Assembly: GCA_001604005.1 (NCBI GenBank)
Contig: LVAM01000024.1
Coordinates: forward strand, 1 to 33,721
Length of the DNA stretch: 33,721 bases
Reading direction: 5' to 3'
Source: Clostridiales bacterium Firm_07
Lineage (GTDB): Bacteria > Bacillota > Clostridia > Oscillospirales > CAG-272
How positions within the stretch are numbered: position 1 is the stretch's first letter; each line of letters begins with the position of its first letter. Both the position numbers and the translations under genes were made by a program. A model generated the notes under the pieces. It ran no database searches, was not told the origin of the DNA, and worked only from the letters and a program-made list of their open reading frames with translations. This document shows positions 13,182 to 21,736 of this stretch, piece by piece.

Positions 13182-13210
13182 ATTATAGCATACCTTGCGC
13201 GAAAAATCAA
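13182..13210 (-). promoter_or_regulatory. Promoter of tRNA-Leu
   Basis: TTGATT (13210-13205), 17 bp, TATAAT (13187-13182) on the minus strand, 14 bases before the mature tRNA. Confidence 0.8.
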
Positions 13211-13312
13211 GTCTTTTCGGCACATTTTTTCAAAGGACGAAAAATGCCCCGCCGCATATACTGCCATTGAGCAATTCCGAAAAATCGCCGCGAAAGCGAA
13301 AAGGAGGTCGCC

Positions 13313-13741
13313 GTGAACGAAAATACCACCATTCCGCCCGTAGAGGGGGTGGGATTTCTTATTGTGCAGGTCGCCACAGCAAACGGCTCGATACCGCTTG
13401 AAAACGCTTCGGTGCGCGTCAGCCGTGTCGAGAGCGACGGGCGCACCGTGCTTTACGAACTCAAAACCGGCGCTGACGGCCGCACGCGCTATCTGCCGCT
13501 CCCCACCCCGCCCCGCGCGCAAAGTCTTTCCTACACCGCGGGCGCTCGCCCTTACGCCATCTACACCATCGAGGTCTCGCACCCGGAGTATTCCCCCATC
13601 AATTTCGAGAGCGTGCCGATTTTTGACGGCATCATCTCAATCCAACAGGCAAACCTCTCCCCCGTGCCCGAAAACGGTATGTCCGGCGCCGCCACCTACC
13701 GCACGCCGAACGTGTTTGAAAGCCCGCAAAACGACCTTTAA
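13313..13741 (+). CDS. Carboxypeptidase-regulatory-like (beta-sandwich) protein
   Basis: 142 residues; GTG start preceded by AAAAGGAGGTCGCC. The core (about 14-110) has the pattern of CarboxypepD_reg/transthyretin-like domains: GFLIVQVATANGSIPLENASVRVSR, YELKTGADGRTRYLPLP, YTIEVSHPEYSPINFESVPIF. Such domains are small beta-sandwiches used for surface adhesion or assembly. No signal peptide is visible. It is first in a three-gene cluster with two peptidoglycan-binding proteins, so a wall or spore-envelope role is likely. Confidence 0.75.
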   Translation: MNENTTIPPVEGVGFLIVQVATANGSIPLENASVRVSRVESDGRTVLYELKTGADGRTRYLPLPTPPRAQSLSYTAGARPYAIYTIEVSHPEYSPINFESVPIFDGIISIQQANLSPVPENGMSGAATYRTPNVFESPQNDL

Positions 13742-13753
13742 GGAGGTGTTCCG

Positions 13754-15169
13754 ATGCCGATAACAGGCGAGCCGTTCATTCCCGATATGATCACCGTACA
13801 TCTCGGTCGCCCCGGCGAAAACGCGAAAAACGTCACGCTCCCGTTTCTCGACTACGTCGCCAACGTGGCGTCCAGCGAGATCTATCCCACCTGGCCCGAG
13901 GCGGCGATCCGCGCCAATATGTACGCGCAGATCTCTTTCGCGCTCAATCGCGTTTATACCGAATACTATCGCTCGCGCGGGTACGATTTCGACATCACGT
14001 CGGTCACGTCGAACGATCAGGCGTTTGTAGAGGGGCGCGAAGTGTACGCCAACGTCCGCGAACTGGCAGGCGAACTTTTCAACGATTATATCAGCCGCCA
14101 AGGAAACGCCGAGCCGTTGCTTGCCGCCTATTGCGACGGCAAGGAAGTGACCTGCCGTGGGCTTTCGCAATGGGGCAGCGTGGATCTGGCGGAAGAAGGC
14201 AAAACGCCATACGAGATTCTTACTTATTATTACGGAGACGACATCGACATCGTGCGCGACGCGCCGATCGCGGGCATCACCCCCTCGGCGCCCACCGTGC
14301 CGCTGAAAATCGGCACGGTCAACGAATACGTGCGCCTGGCGCAACTGCGTCTCAACCGCATTTCCGACAACTACCCTTCGATCCCGAAGATCGTGCTTGT
14401 CGACGGCATCTTTACGAACGACACCGACGCGGCGGTGCGGGAATTTCAACGCATTTTCAATCTCACGCCCGACGGCATCATCGGAAAATCCACCTGGTAT
14501 TATATCCGCCGCGTCTATAACGCCGTCAAGAAACTCAACGAGATCGAATCCGAGGGCGTGCCCTTGGAGGAAGTCTCCCAACAATACCCCGGCGTTTTGC
14601 GTGTGGGCGACCGCGGTCCGCTGGTCAGCAATTTGCAGTTCTTTCTCAACTACCTTTCCTCGTTTTATCAAACCATTCCGCCCGTGGCGGTGGACGGCGT
14701 TTTCGGCGAGGAAACCCGCGCCGCGCTGATCGACGCGCAAAACACTTTCGGGCTTGTGCCGGACGGCATTTTGGGCGAGATCTCCTGGCAAGCGATCTAC
14801 GACGCCTACCTCGGCATCGTTTCTACGATCCCCGTCGAGTACACCGAGGGCTATACCGTTCCCTTTCAGGGCGTCGTTCTGCGGCAGGGCTCGGAATCCG
14901 ACGAGGTGCGGCTTCTTCAAGAATACCTCAATTATATCGCACGCTCGTTTACCGAGATCCCCACGGTCAGCGTGACCGGCTATTTCGGTCCGCGCACCGA
15001 GGAGGCTGTGCTCGCCTTTGAGCGGCTTGCGGGACTTCCCGAAACCGGGCGCGTGAACGCCATCACCTGGAACGCCGTCACAAGTCTTTATAACGACTTA
15101 TACAGCGGCAACAGACTGAACGAGGGACAATATCCCGGCTTTGAGATCGGAGAGGAGGGGTCCGCTTGA
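13754..15169 (+). CDS. SpoIID-like protein with three peptidoglycan-binding domains
   Basis: 471 residues; ATG with AAGGAGGTGTTCCG, 12 bases after the previous stop. Residues about 25-175 resemble the SpoIID/LytB domain (FLDYVANVASSEIYPTWPEAAIRANMYAQISFALNR, then CDGKEVTCRGLSQWGSVDLAEEGKTPYEILTYYYG, matching the G.sQwGa...A..G..y.eIL.~YY pattern). Three PG_binding_1 repeats follow at about 190-255, 288-352 and 375-445 (VDGIFTNDTDAAVREFQ, VDGVFGEETRAALIDAQ, VTGYFGPRTEEAVLAFE). SpoIID proteins cleave or modify glycan during engulfment; whether the active glutamate is kept I cannot be sure. No signal peptide is visible, unusual for a wall enzyme. Confidence 0.82.
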   Translation: MPITGEPFIPDMITVHLGRPGENAKNVTLPFLDYVANVASSEIYPTWPEAAIRANMYAQISFALNRVYTEYYRSRGYDFDITSVTSNDQAFVEGREVYANVRELAGELFNDYISRQGNAEPLLAAYCDGKEVTCRGLSQWGSVDLAEEGKTPYEILTYYYGDDIDIVRDAPIAGITPSAPTVPLKIGTVNEYVRLAQLRLNRISDNYPSIPKIVLVDGIFTNDTDAAVREFQRIFNLTPDGIIGKSTWYYIRRVYNAVKKLNEIESEGVPLEEVSQQYPGVLRVGDRGPLVSNLQFFLNYLSSFYQTIPPVAVDGVFGEETRAALIDAQNTFGLVPDGILGEISWQAIYDAYLGIVSTIPVEYTEGYTVPFQGVVLRQGSESDEVRLLQEYLNYIARSFTEIPTVSVTGYFGPRTEEAVLAFERLAGLPETGRVNAITWNAVTSLYNDLYSGNRLNEGQYPGFEIGEEGSA

Positions 15170-15696
15170 TCTACGACAACCAAACCACGGCGGTGACCAA
15201 CGTACAGCGCTATCTGCGTCAACTCTCCTATTTTAATGAGGATATCCCCGCCCTGCCCGTGGACGGCATTTACGGTCCGATGACACGAGAAGCGGTGCGG
15301 GTGTTCCAAAAAAGCGAGGGACTGCCCGTGACGGGCGTGGTGGACCGCGCAACGTTTGATTTGCTCTATCAGCGCTACCGCGAGTCGGTGCGGGACAACA
15401 CGCCGCCCGTGGGGCTTTCGATCTATCCCCGCATCGCGGGAAACTATACGATCAAAGAGGGCGACAAATCCTTTCTCGTGGAAGTGATACAATACGTGCT
15501 CTCGGAACTGGAACTCGTCTACGACGGCTACGGCGCACTCCCCGTGACCGGCACTTACGGCTGGGAGACCGTCGCCGCCGTGAAAGATTTTCAGAAAAAG
15601 CACGGTCTGCCCGAAACAGGCGAGGTGGGGCGTGCCACCTGGGACGCGCTTGCCGAGACCTATAACCGCGCCTTCGGCGATCCCTCGGAACAATAA
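15166..15696 (+). CDS. Protein with two peptidoglycan-binding domains
   Basis: 176 residues. TTG start overlaps the previous stop by 4 bases and is preceded by GGAGAGGAGGGG, so translation is coupled. Two PG_binding_1 repeats: about 8-65 (AVTNVQRYLRQLSYFNEDIPALPVDGIYGPMTREAVRVFQKSEGL) and about 95-165 (LPVTGTYGWETVAAVKDFQKKHGL). Nothing else is recognisable and there is no signal peptide. The domain order and sequence resemble the repeats of the preceding gene, suggesting a split or duplicated module. Last gene before a terminator. Confidence 0.82.
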   Translation: MIYDNQTTAVTNVQRYLRQLSYFNEDIPALPVDGIYGPMTREAVRVFQKSEGLPVTGVVDRATFDLLYQRYRESVRDNTPPVGLSIYPRIAGNYTIKEGDKSFLVEVIQYVLSELELVYDGYGALPVTGTYGWETVAAVKDFQKKHGLPETGEVGRATWDALAETYNRAFGDPSEQ

Positions 15697-15718
15697 TCCC
15701 CCCTGTTTCCCTTTTGAA

Positions 15719-15751
15719 AACTCCCGTTTGTGCGGGAGTTTTTGATTTTTT
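15719..15751 (+). terminator. Terminator of the wall-protein cluster
   Basis: Stem AACTCCCG/CGGGAGTT with 6-base loop, then TTTGATTTTTTG. Confidence 0.8.
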
Positions 15752-15826
15752 GAAAAAATTTGATTTCGTGAGATAATGTACAGATAAACTGGTGTAATCG
15801 TCCGTAATTGAATTTCTCATTCTAAT

Positions 15827-15900
15827 TTTGACTTTCATTGACTTTGACTTTCTTTGACTTTCGCCGTATAATGACGTCAGAAAGGTCAGGAAAGGTCAAA
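15827..15900 (+). promoter_or_regulatory. CtsR-regulated promoter with three CtsR boxes
   Basis: TTGACT (15844-15849), 17 bp, TATAAT (15867-15872). CtsR boxes follow the known heptad pattern RGTCAAA-NAN-RGTCAAA: two in reverse orientation at 15827-15843 and 15843-15859, the second overlapping the -35, and one forward at 15884-15900 (GGTCAGG-AAA-GGTCAAA) between the -10 and the start of ctsR. This is the autoregulatory heat-shock control of the operon. Confidence 0.9.
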
Positions 15901-15911
15901 GAGGTGATACG

Positions 15912-16361
15912 ATGTTAGCGGATCAAATTGCGAAAATGATCGAAAAAATGCTGGAAGAAGGCGACGGTTCCCTGGAACTGCAACGCAACGAAATGGCGGG
16001 CAAACTGGGGTGCGTGCCGAGTCAGATCAGTTACGTGCTGACCTCCCGCTTCACGCCGGAGCGCGGGTATATCGTGGAATCGCGCCGAGGCGGCGGCGGA
16101 TATATTCGCATCGTGCGCAAGGAAATGACGCGCGACGAATATCTGATGCACTTTTTCTGCGCGATCGGCAACGCGATCGACGAGAGCGAGGCAAACGCCT
16201 ATATCCGCAATCTGCGCGATCACTCTCTTATCACCGAGCGTGAAGCCGCCCTGATCGCCGCTTCGCTTTCGAGCGCGGCGCTCCAAAACGTTTGCCCCGA
16301 AGGGCGCGGCGCGGTGCGGGCGCGGATCTTTCAGCACATTTTGCTTTCTCTGATGCATTAA
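15912..16361 (+). CDS. ctsR: Transcriptional repressor CtsR
   Basis: 149 residues; ATG preceded by AGAGGTGATACG. The N-terminal winged helix-turn-helix (about 1-70) ends in the glycine-rich wing RRGGGGYIRI (58-67), the heat-sensing and DNA-contacting hallmark of CtsR. The C-terminal helical domain (about 75-149) is for dimerisation and McsB contact. CtsR represses clp genes at low temperature and loses DNA binding on heating; McsB phosphorylates its arginines. First gene of the operon, with its own boxes upstream. Confidence 0.95.
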   Translation: MLADQIAKMIEKMLEEGDGSLELQRNEMAGKLGCVPSQISYVLTSRFTPERGYIVESRRGGGGYIRIVRKEMTRDEYLMHFFCAIGNAIDESEANAYIRNLRDHSLITEREAALIAASLSSAALQNVCPEGRGAVRARIFQHILLSLMH

Positions 16362-16374
16362 AGGAGGGATTTTT

Positions 16375-16902
16375 ATGAAATGCCAAAACTGCAAAAACAA
16401 GGAAGCCACTTTCTTCTACGAGGAAAACATCAACGGTAAGAAAAAGAGCGTTTCGCTGTGCGCCGATTGCGCCGCGAAACTGCATATGACCGAAAAATTC
16501 GAAATGCCGGCGCTTGCCTCGCCCTTCTCGGTATTCGGCAACGATCTCGGCAACTTCTTCGACGGATTTTTCTCGCTCTCTCCGCACGTTGCCGCGCCGA
16601 AGGGCAAAGTCTGTCCCGGGTGCGGCGCGACCTTTGAGGACATTGCGGCAAGCGGCAAGGCGTGCTGCCCGCAATGCTACACGACGTTCGCCGACGAACT
16701 TTTGCCCTCGCTCCGTTCGCTCCACGGCGACGTACAACACAAGGGGCGCGTACCGCTTGTTGATCGCGCCGCCAAAGAAAAAGAAAACAAACTCGCCTCT
16801 TTGCGCGAAAATCTGAAAAACGCGATCGAAAGCGAAGATTTTGAGAGCGCCGCGAAACTGCGCGACGAGATTCGCGCGCTCGAAAAAGAAGAAGACAAAT
16901 AA
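16375..16902 (+). CDS. mcsA: McsA, activator of the protein arginine kinase
   Basis: 175 residues; ATG with AAAGGAGGGATTTTT. Zinc-binding CxxC pairs at Cys3/6, Cys29/32, Cys80/83 and Cys98/101. The C-terminal UVR motif (about 135-170, KENKLASLRENLKNAIESEDFESAAKLRDEIRALE) is the segment used to bind partners such as ClpC. McsA activates McsB and senses metal or thiol stress. It sits 13 bases after ctsR and 12 before mcsB, the standard order in Bacillota. Confidence 0.95.
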   Translation: MKCQNCKNKEATFFYEENINGKKKSVSLCADCAAKLHMTEKFEMPALASPFSVFGNDLGNFFDGFFSLSPHVAAPKGKVCPGCGATFEDIAASGKACCPQCYTTFADELLPSLRSLHGDVQHKGRVPLVDRAAKEKENKLASLRENLKNAIESEDFESAAKLRDEIRALEKEEDK

Positions 16903-16914
16903 GGAGGTGTTCCT

Positions 16915-17919
16915 ATGTGGTATCAAGTGAAAGGAAACCAAAACGACGTCGTCGTTTCTTCCCGCGTGCGTCTCGCGCGCAACCTTGCCGGTTTTCCGTT
17001 TGACGGAAAACTCACGGAAAAAGACGCGAACGCCGTGATCGGGAAAATAGAAACCGCGCTTGCGGGCAAGAATTATACCAAGACCGATATGACGACGCTC
17101 TCCCCCGTCGCGGCGGAATCGCTTGTCGAAAAGCATCTCGTCAGCCGCGAATTTGCGGGCAAGAAAGGTCCGCACGCGCTTTTCGTAAACGAAGGCAAAA
17201 GCATTTACCTGATGGCGTGTGAGGAAGACCATATACGGTTGCAATGTATCTTGCCGGGGCTTGCGCTGACCGACGCCCTGCGTCTGGCGCTGGAATGCGA
17301 CGATCAACTGGGAACGCTGGATATTGCCTTTGACGAAAAACTCGGTTATCTCACGCACTGTCCCACCAACCTCGGTACGGGTATGCGCGCGTCGGTGATG
17401 CTCTTTTTGCCCGCCCTGACAGCCGGCGGCGCGATCCCGCCGCTTGCGAGACAACTTGCCAAGATCGGGCTGACGCTGCGCGGGCTTTTCGGAGAGGGTT
17501 CCGAATCGCGCGGCTGTCTGTATCAGGTCTCCAATCAGGTCTCGCTGGGTGTCTCGGAAGAGGAGATCCTTTCGCGCCTGCAAAAAGCGGTGGAAAACAT
17601 CGTGGCGCGGGAACGCGAATTGGAGAGCGCGCCGAAAGGCGAGGATGCCGTGCGCCAAAGCGACCGCTTCGCGCGTGCCGAGGGCACGCTCCGCTACGCG
17701 CAACTGCTTTCTTCCGAGGAACTTTTTGAACTCTTTACCGATATCAAACAAGGCGTCACGAGCGGCAAGATCAAAGGGATTACGCACGAGAAACTGCTCA
17801 CTTTGCTGATCGAAGCAATGCCCGCGACGCTGACGGAGAACGCTCCCGAAAAACCCAAAACCGCACTGGAACGCGACGGTGCGCGCGCGAGGTTCATCAA
17901 ACAAGCATTGGAGGTGTAA
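16915..17919 (+). CDS. mcsB: Protein arginine kinase McsB
   Basis: 334 residues; ATG preceded by AAGGAGGTGTTCCT. The phosphagen-kinase-like catalytic domain is clear: VVSSRVRLARNLAGFPF (13-29), ACEEDHIRLQ (101-110), THCPTNLGTGMRAS (147-160) with the conserved cysteine, and RGLFGEGSESRGCLYQVSNQ (189-208). It phosphorylates arginines on damaged proteins and CtsR; phosphoarginine marks targets for ClpC-ClpP. Slightly shorter than the roughly 355-residue Bacillus proteins. Followed after 3 bases by clpC. Confidence 0.95.
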   Translation: MWYQVKGNQNDVVVSSRVRLARNLAGFPFDGKLTEKDANAVIGKIETALAGKNYTKTDMTTLSPVAAESLVEKHLVSREFAGKKGPHALFVNEGKSIYLMACEEDHIRLQCILPGLALTDALRLALECDDQLGTLDIAFDEKLGYLTHCPTNLGTGMRASVMLFLPALTAGGAIPPLARQLAKIGLTLRGLFGEGSESRGCLYQVSNQVSLGVSEEEILSRLQKAVENIVARERELESAPKGEDAVRQSDRFARAEGTLRYAQLLSSEELFELFTDIKQGVTSGKIKGITHEKLLTLLIEAMPATLTENAPEKPKTALERDGARARFIKQALEV

Positions 17920-17922
17920 ACA

Positions 17923-20367
17923 ATGAATGCACGCTTCACGCAAAAAGCACAAAACACTCTGAAAAACGCACAACTTTTCGCCTCACAAATGGGGCATACC
18001 TATATCGGTTCGGAGCATATCCTCCTTGCCCTTGCCGCCGAGAGCGAGAGCGTTGCCGCCAAAATGCTCGCCGCGCACGACGTGACGGCAAATAAGGTGC
18101 AGGAGGCGATCGCCGGAGAGGTCGGCGTCGGCGCGGCAAGAGAAACTTCCGCGGCGGAGATGACGCCCCGCACCAAACACATCATCGAATCTTCCGCGAT
18201 GGAAGCGATGCGGGCGGGTCAAAACTATATCGGCACCGAACACTTGCTTCTTGCCCTGCTCTCCGAGCGCGACGCGGTTGCCGTAAAACTGCTGCAAGAA
18301 CTGGGCGCGTCCCCCGCCGAACTGAAAAACGAGGTGCAAACGCTCCTGCGCGGCGAAGGCAAAAGCGCCGACGACGGCGCCGAGACAGCGCGCGGACAAC
18401 GCAAAAACATCGAGGGCGCGCCGACGCTCTCCTCTTTCGGCAGAGACCTGACCGCGATGGCGCGGGACGGCAAGATCGACCCCATCATCGGGCGCGATAA
18501 GGAGACCGAGCGCGTCATTCAGATCCTGTCGCGCCGTCAGAAAAACAATCCGTGTCTGATCGGCGAACCGGGCGTCGGCAAGACCGCCGTCGTAGAGGGG
18601 CTTGCGCAAAAGATCGCGGACGGCGCCGTGCCGGAAATTCTCAAAGACAAACGCATCGTGACGCTGGACGTCGCCGCGATGATCGCGGGCGCGAAATACC
18701 GCGGCGAATTTGAGGAACGACTCAAATCCGTGATGGAGGAAGTGGCGAAAAATCCCGACATTATCCTCTTTATTGATGAAATCCACACCATCGTGGGTGC
18801 GGGCGCGGCGGAGGGCGCGGTGGATGCCGCCAACATCATCAAACCCGCGCTCTCGCGCGGCGAAATGCAGGTGATCGGCGCGACCACCATTGCCGAATAC
18901 CGCAAACATATCGAAAAGGACGCGGCGCTTGAACGCCGTTTCCAATCGGTGATGGTGGGAGAACCGACGCCCGAAGAGGCGCTCCTGATTCTCAAAGGTC
19001 TGCGCGACAAATACGAGGCGCACCACAAATTGAAAATCTCCGACGAGGCGCTTGAAGCCGCCGTCAATCTCTCCAAGCGCTATATCCAAGACCGTTATCT
19101 GCCCGACAAAGCCATTGACCTTGTGGACGAGGCGGCGTCGAGATTGCGCATCTCCACGCACACTTCCCCGCCCGAACTGAATAAGATCGGCGAGAAACTT
19201 GCCGCGCTGACGCGCGAAAAGGAAGAAGCGATCTCGGCACAGAACTTTGAGGAAGCGGCGCGGCTGCGCGACGAAGAAAAAACATTGCACGCGGAATATG
19301 ACGAAAAGAAAGCGGCGTGGGAAAAGAGCGTGGCGGGAGAAGATCTCACCGTGCGCGAGGGCGACATTGCCGACGTCGTGACGCAGTGGACGGGGATCCC
19401 CGTCAATCGCCTTCTTGAAGAAGAAAGCGATAAACTGCTACGTCTTGAAGACACCTTAAAATCCCGCGTGATCGGTCAGGACGCGGCGGTGAGCGCCGTG
19501 GCAAAGGCGATCCGCCGCGGCAGAATGGGACTCAAAGACCCGAAACGCCCCATCGGTTCGTTCATCTTCCTCGGTCCCACGGGCGTGGGCAAAACCGAAC
19601 TTTGCCGCTCGCTTGCCGAACTGTTGTTCGGCGATACCAACGCGATGATACGGCTGGATATGTCGGAATATATGGAAAAGCACAGCGTGTCGAAACTGAT
19701 CGGCTCGCCCCCCGGCTACGTGGGCTTTGAGGAAGGCGGACAGCTGACCGAAAAGATCCGCCGCCACCCCTATTCCGTAGTGCTTTTCGACGAGATCGAA
19801 AAGGCGCACCCCGACGTCTTCAACATCCTCTTGCAAGTGCTGGACGACGGCATTTTGACCGACGCGCAAGGTCGGCGCGTGGACTTTAAGAACGCCATCA
19901 TCATTATGACCTCGAACGTCGGCGCGAAGTTCCTGACCGCGCCCGGCAAGGGCGCGCTCGGATTTTCGCAGGAGAGCGCCGAAAAAGACGACAAAAAGGC
20001 CGCCGACGCGCACGTGATGGAGGCGCTGAAAGCCACTTTCCGCCCCGAATTTCTCAACCGTGTGGACGATATCATCATCTTCAATCGTTTGAGCGAAGAA
20101 AACATCCGCGAGATCGCGGGACTTCTTCTCTCCGAGGTTGCGGGGCGTATCGCGGCGCTGGGTATCACCGTCACTTTTGACGAAAGCGTCAAGGCTCTGC
20201 TTGCAAAAGAAGGCTTTGATCCCGTGTACGGCGCGCGTCCGTTGCGTCGCGCGATCGTGCGTATGGTGGAAGATCCCTTCTCCGGCGAGATGCTGGAAGG
20301 CAATATCAAGGCGGGAGATCAGGTAAGCGCCGTAGCGGAAGACGGCAAGATCGTCTTCAAAAAATAA
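17923..20367 (+). CDS. clpC: ATP-dependent Clp protease ATPase subunit ClpC
   Basis: 814 residues; ATG with GGAGGTGTAAACA overlapping the mcsB stop. Two Clp_N repeats (about 1-70 and 78-145) for adaptor and phosphoarginine binding. First AAA+ module has Walker A GEPGVGKT (214-221) and FIDEIHT; a middle domain contains a UVR-like helix ([25 protein letters not shown]); the second AAA+ module has GPTGVGKT (about 551-558) and [18 protein letters not shown]. It unfolds substrates for ClpP. Last gene of the CtsR operon, ended by a strong hairpin. Confidence 0.96.
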   Translation: MNARFTQKAQNTLKNAQLFASQMGHTYIGSEHILLALAAESESVAAKMLAAHDVTANKVQEAIAGEVGVGAARETSAAEMTPRTKHIIESSAMEAMRAGQNYIGTEHLLLALLSERDAVAVKLLQELGASPAELKNEVQTLLRGEGKSADDGAETARGQRKNIEGAPTLSSFGRDLTAMARDGKIDPIIGRDKETERVIQILSRRQKNNPCLIGEPGVGKTAVVEGLAQKIADGAVPEILKDKRIVTLDVAAMIAGAKYRGEFEERLKSVMEEVAKNPDIILFIDEIHTIVGAGAAEGAVDAANIIKPALSRGEMQVIGATTIAEYRKHIEKDAALERRFQSVMVGEPTPEEALLILKGLRDKYEAHHKLKISDEALEAAVNLSKRYIQDRYLPDKAIDLVDEAASRLRISTHTSPPELNKIGEKLAALTREKEEAISAQNFEEAARLRDEEKTLHAEYDEKKAAWEKSVAGEDLTVREGDIADVVTQWTGIPVNRLLEEESDKLLRLEDTLKSRVIGQDAAVSAVAKAIRRGRMGLKDPKRPIGSFIFLGPTGVGKTELCRSLAELLFGDTNAMIRLDMSEYMEKHSVSKLIGSPPGYVGFEEGGQLTEKIRRHPYSVVLFDEIEKAHPDVFNILLQVLDDGILTDAQGRRVDFKNAIIIMTSNVGAKFLTAPGKGALGFSQESAEKDDKKAADAHVMEALKATFRPEFLNRVDDIIIFNRLSEENIREIAGLLLSEVAGRIAALGITVTFDESVKALLAKEGFDPVYGARPLRRAIVRMVEDPFSGEMLEGNIKAGDQVSAVAEDGKIVFKK

Positions 20368-20371
20368 CCGC

Positions 20372-20409
20372 AAGGGCGGGTGAAACAGCGTTTCACCCGC
20401 CCTTTTTCA
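20372..20409. terminator. Bidirectional terminator between clpC and murA
   Basis: 15-bp perfect stem (20372-20386 with 20390-20404, loop AGC) between convergent genes, with TTTTTC on the plus side. It overlaps the murA stop codon. Confidence 0.85.
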
Positions 20410-21666
20410 GTATATTTGCACGCGCGCGCCGATGCCGCGCAATTTGCTCTCCAAGTGTTCGTACCCGCGCGCCACCGCGCCGGCGTTGTCGATCTCGAAA
20501 ATTCCCCTCGTCGAGAGCGCGGCGATAAGCAGTGCCGCCCCGCCCCGCAGATCGGGGGCTTTGATCTTTGCCGAGGTAAGCGCGGAAGGATAAAAGACGG
20601 CGCGCCGGTCCTCCACGTCGATCCGCGCGCCCATACGCCGCAGTTCCTCGGTATAGCGAAAGCGCGATTCCCACACGTTTTCGGTGACGCTCCCCTTCGA
20701 TCCCGCGCGTCCTCCGAGACAAAAAAGTGCCGCCATCTGCGGGTGCAGATCGGTGGGGAACGCGGGATACGGGCCGGTCTCGACGTCGATCCCGCGGTAT
20801 CCTTCCGGCGCCGATACCGCGATGGTGTCTTTGCCGATCTCCACTCCCACGCCCATTTCGGAAAAAGCGTCCGTCAATGCCGTGAGGTGCGCGGGACAAA
20901 CGCCGCGCACGCGCACTCTCCCTCCACAGGCAACGCCGAGCGCGAGATACGTGCCCGCCTCGATCATATCGGGAATGATCGTCACGCGCGCGCCGTGCAA
21001 ACGCGGAACGCCAATGACCGTCAGCGTGCTTGTTCCCACGCCCTCGATGTGTGCCCCCGCCGCCGAGAGAAAGGCGGCAAGCGCCGCGATGTGCGGCTCG
21101 GCGGCGGCGTTTTCGATGACGGTGCGCCCCGCGGCACGCGAGGCGGCGATCAAAAGATTGGCGCTTGCCCCCACCGAGGGCATCGCAAGGCGTATCCTTG
21201 CGCCGCAAAGCCCTTCTTCCGCCCGCAAACGAAGCACGCCTTCCGCGCGCTCTTCCGTGGCGCCGAGTTTACCGAATCCAAAGAGATGTTGGTCAATGGG
21301 ACGCACGCCGAAATCGCACCCGCCCGCGCCCGCAAGCGCGGCTTCGCCGAATCGCGCGAGCATCGCCCCCAGCAGATACACCGAGCCGCGTATCGACGAG
21401 GTGAGCGCGGCAGGGGGTGTTTTCGGCGTCACGGGCGCATAATCGACCGACACTTCGCCGCTTTTTTCAAACGCGATGCGCGCGCCGAGAAAATGCAGAA
21501 TTTCAAGCGCGCGAAGCACGTCGCTGACGCGGGGTAAATTGTAAAAAACGCATGTTTCCTCTGTCACGATTCCCGCAAACAGGATCGGCAGCGCCGCGTT
21601 TTTACTGCCCCCCACCGCCACTTCTCCCGTGAGTTCCGCGCCGCCCCGCACAACGATCTTTCGCAT
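20407..21666 (-). CDS. murA: UDP-N-acetylglucosamine 1-carboxyvinyltransferase
   Basis: 419 residues; ATG preceded by GGGGGCGGGGT. It transfers enolpyruvate from PEP to UDP-GlcNAc, the first committed step of peptidoglycan synthesis, in the cytosol. Visible hallmarks: GGSKNAALPIL (19-29) with Lys22-Asn23, the catalytic Cys117 in GGCDFGVRPIDQHL, TIIPDMIEAGTYL (catalytic Asp region) and YPAFPTDLHPQ near the end. The fosfomycin-target cysteine is present, so nothing suggests intrinsic resistance. Bacillota often carry two copies (murA and murZ); I cannot tell which this is. Confidence 0.95.
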   Translation of the reverse strand: MRKIVVRGGAELTGEVAVGGSKNAALPILFAGIVTEETCVFYNLPRVSDVLRALEILHFLGARIAFEKSGEVSVDYAPVTPKTPPAALTSSIRGSVYLLGAMLARFGEAALAGAGGCDFGVRPIDQHLFGFGKLGATEERAEGVLRLRAEEGLCGARIRLAMPSVGASANLLIAASRAAGRTVIENAAAEPHIAALAAFLSAAGAHIEGVGTSTLTVIGVPRLHGARVTIIPDMIEAGTYLALGVACGGRVRVRGVCPAHLTALTDAFSEMGVGVEIGKDTIAVSAPEGYRGIDVETGPYPAFPTDLHPQMAALFCLGGRAGSKGSVTENVWESRFRYTEELRRMGARIDVEDRRAVFYPSALTSAKIKAPDLRGGAALLIAALSTRGIFEIDNAGAVARGYEHLESKLRGIGARVQIY

Positions 21667-21705
21667 ACCCCGCCCCCGAAAAAAGAACTTCGGTAGCAGT
21701 ATATG

Positions 21706-21736
21706 AAAAAGGCGCGCGGGAGGTCATTCCCGCGCG
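21706..21736 (-). terminator. Terminator overlapping the stop codon of the DUF3810 gene
   Basis: Stem CGCGCGGGA/TCCCGCGCG (21713-21721 with 21728-21736) followed on the minus strand by CCTTTTTC. The stop codon lies in the loop. Confidence 0.75.

Noticed and set aside
12761-13582. 273-codon minus ORF crossing tRNA-Leu and the tandem repeat
   Set aside because: It crosses a tRNA and two terminators and has no binding site or domain.
16231-17973. 580-codon open frame opposite mcsA-mcsB
   Set aside because: Shadow of two clearly identified genes, with low-complexity composition.
20407-21666. Possible fosfomycin-resistant MurA
   Set aside because: The catalytic cysteine is present at residue 117, so there is no sign of the Cys-to-Asp change.
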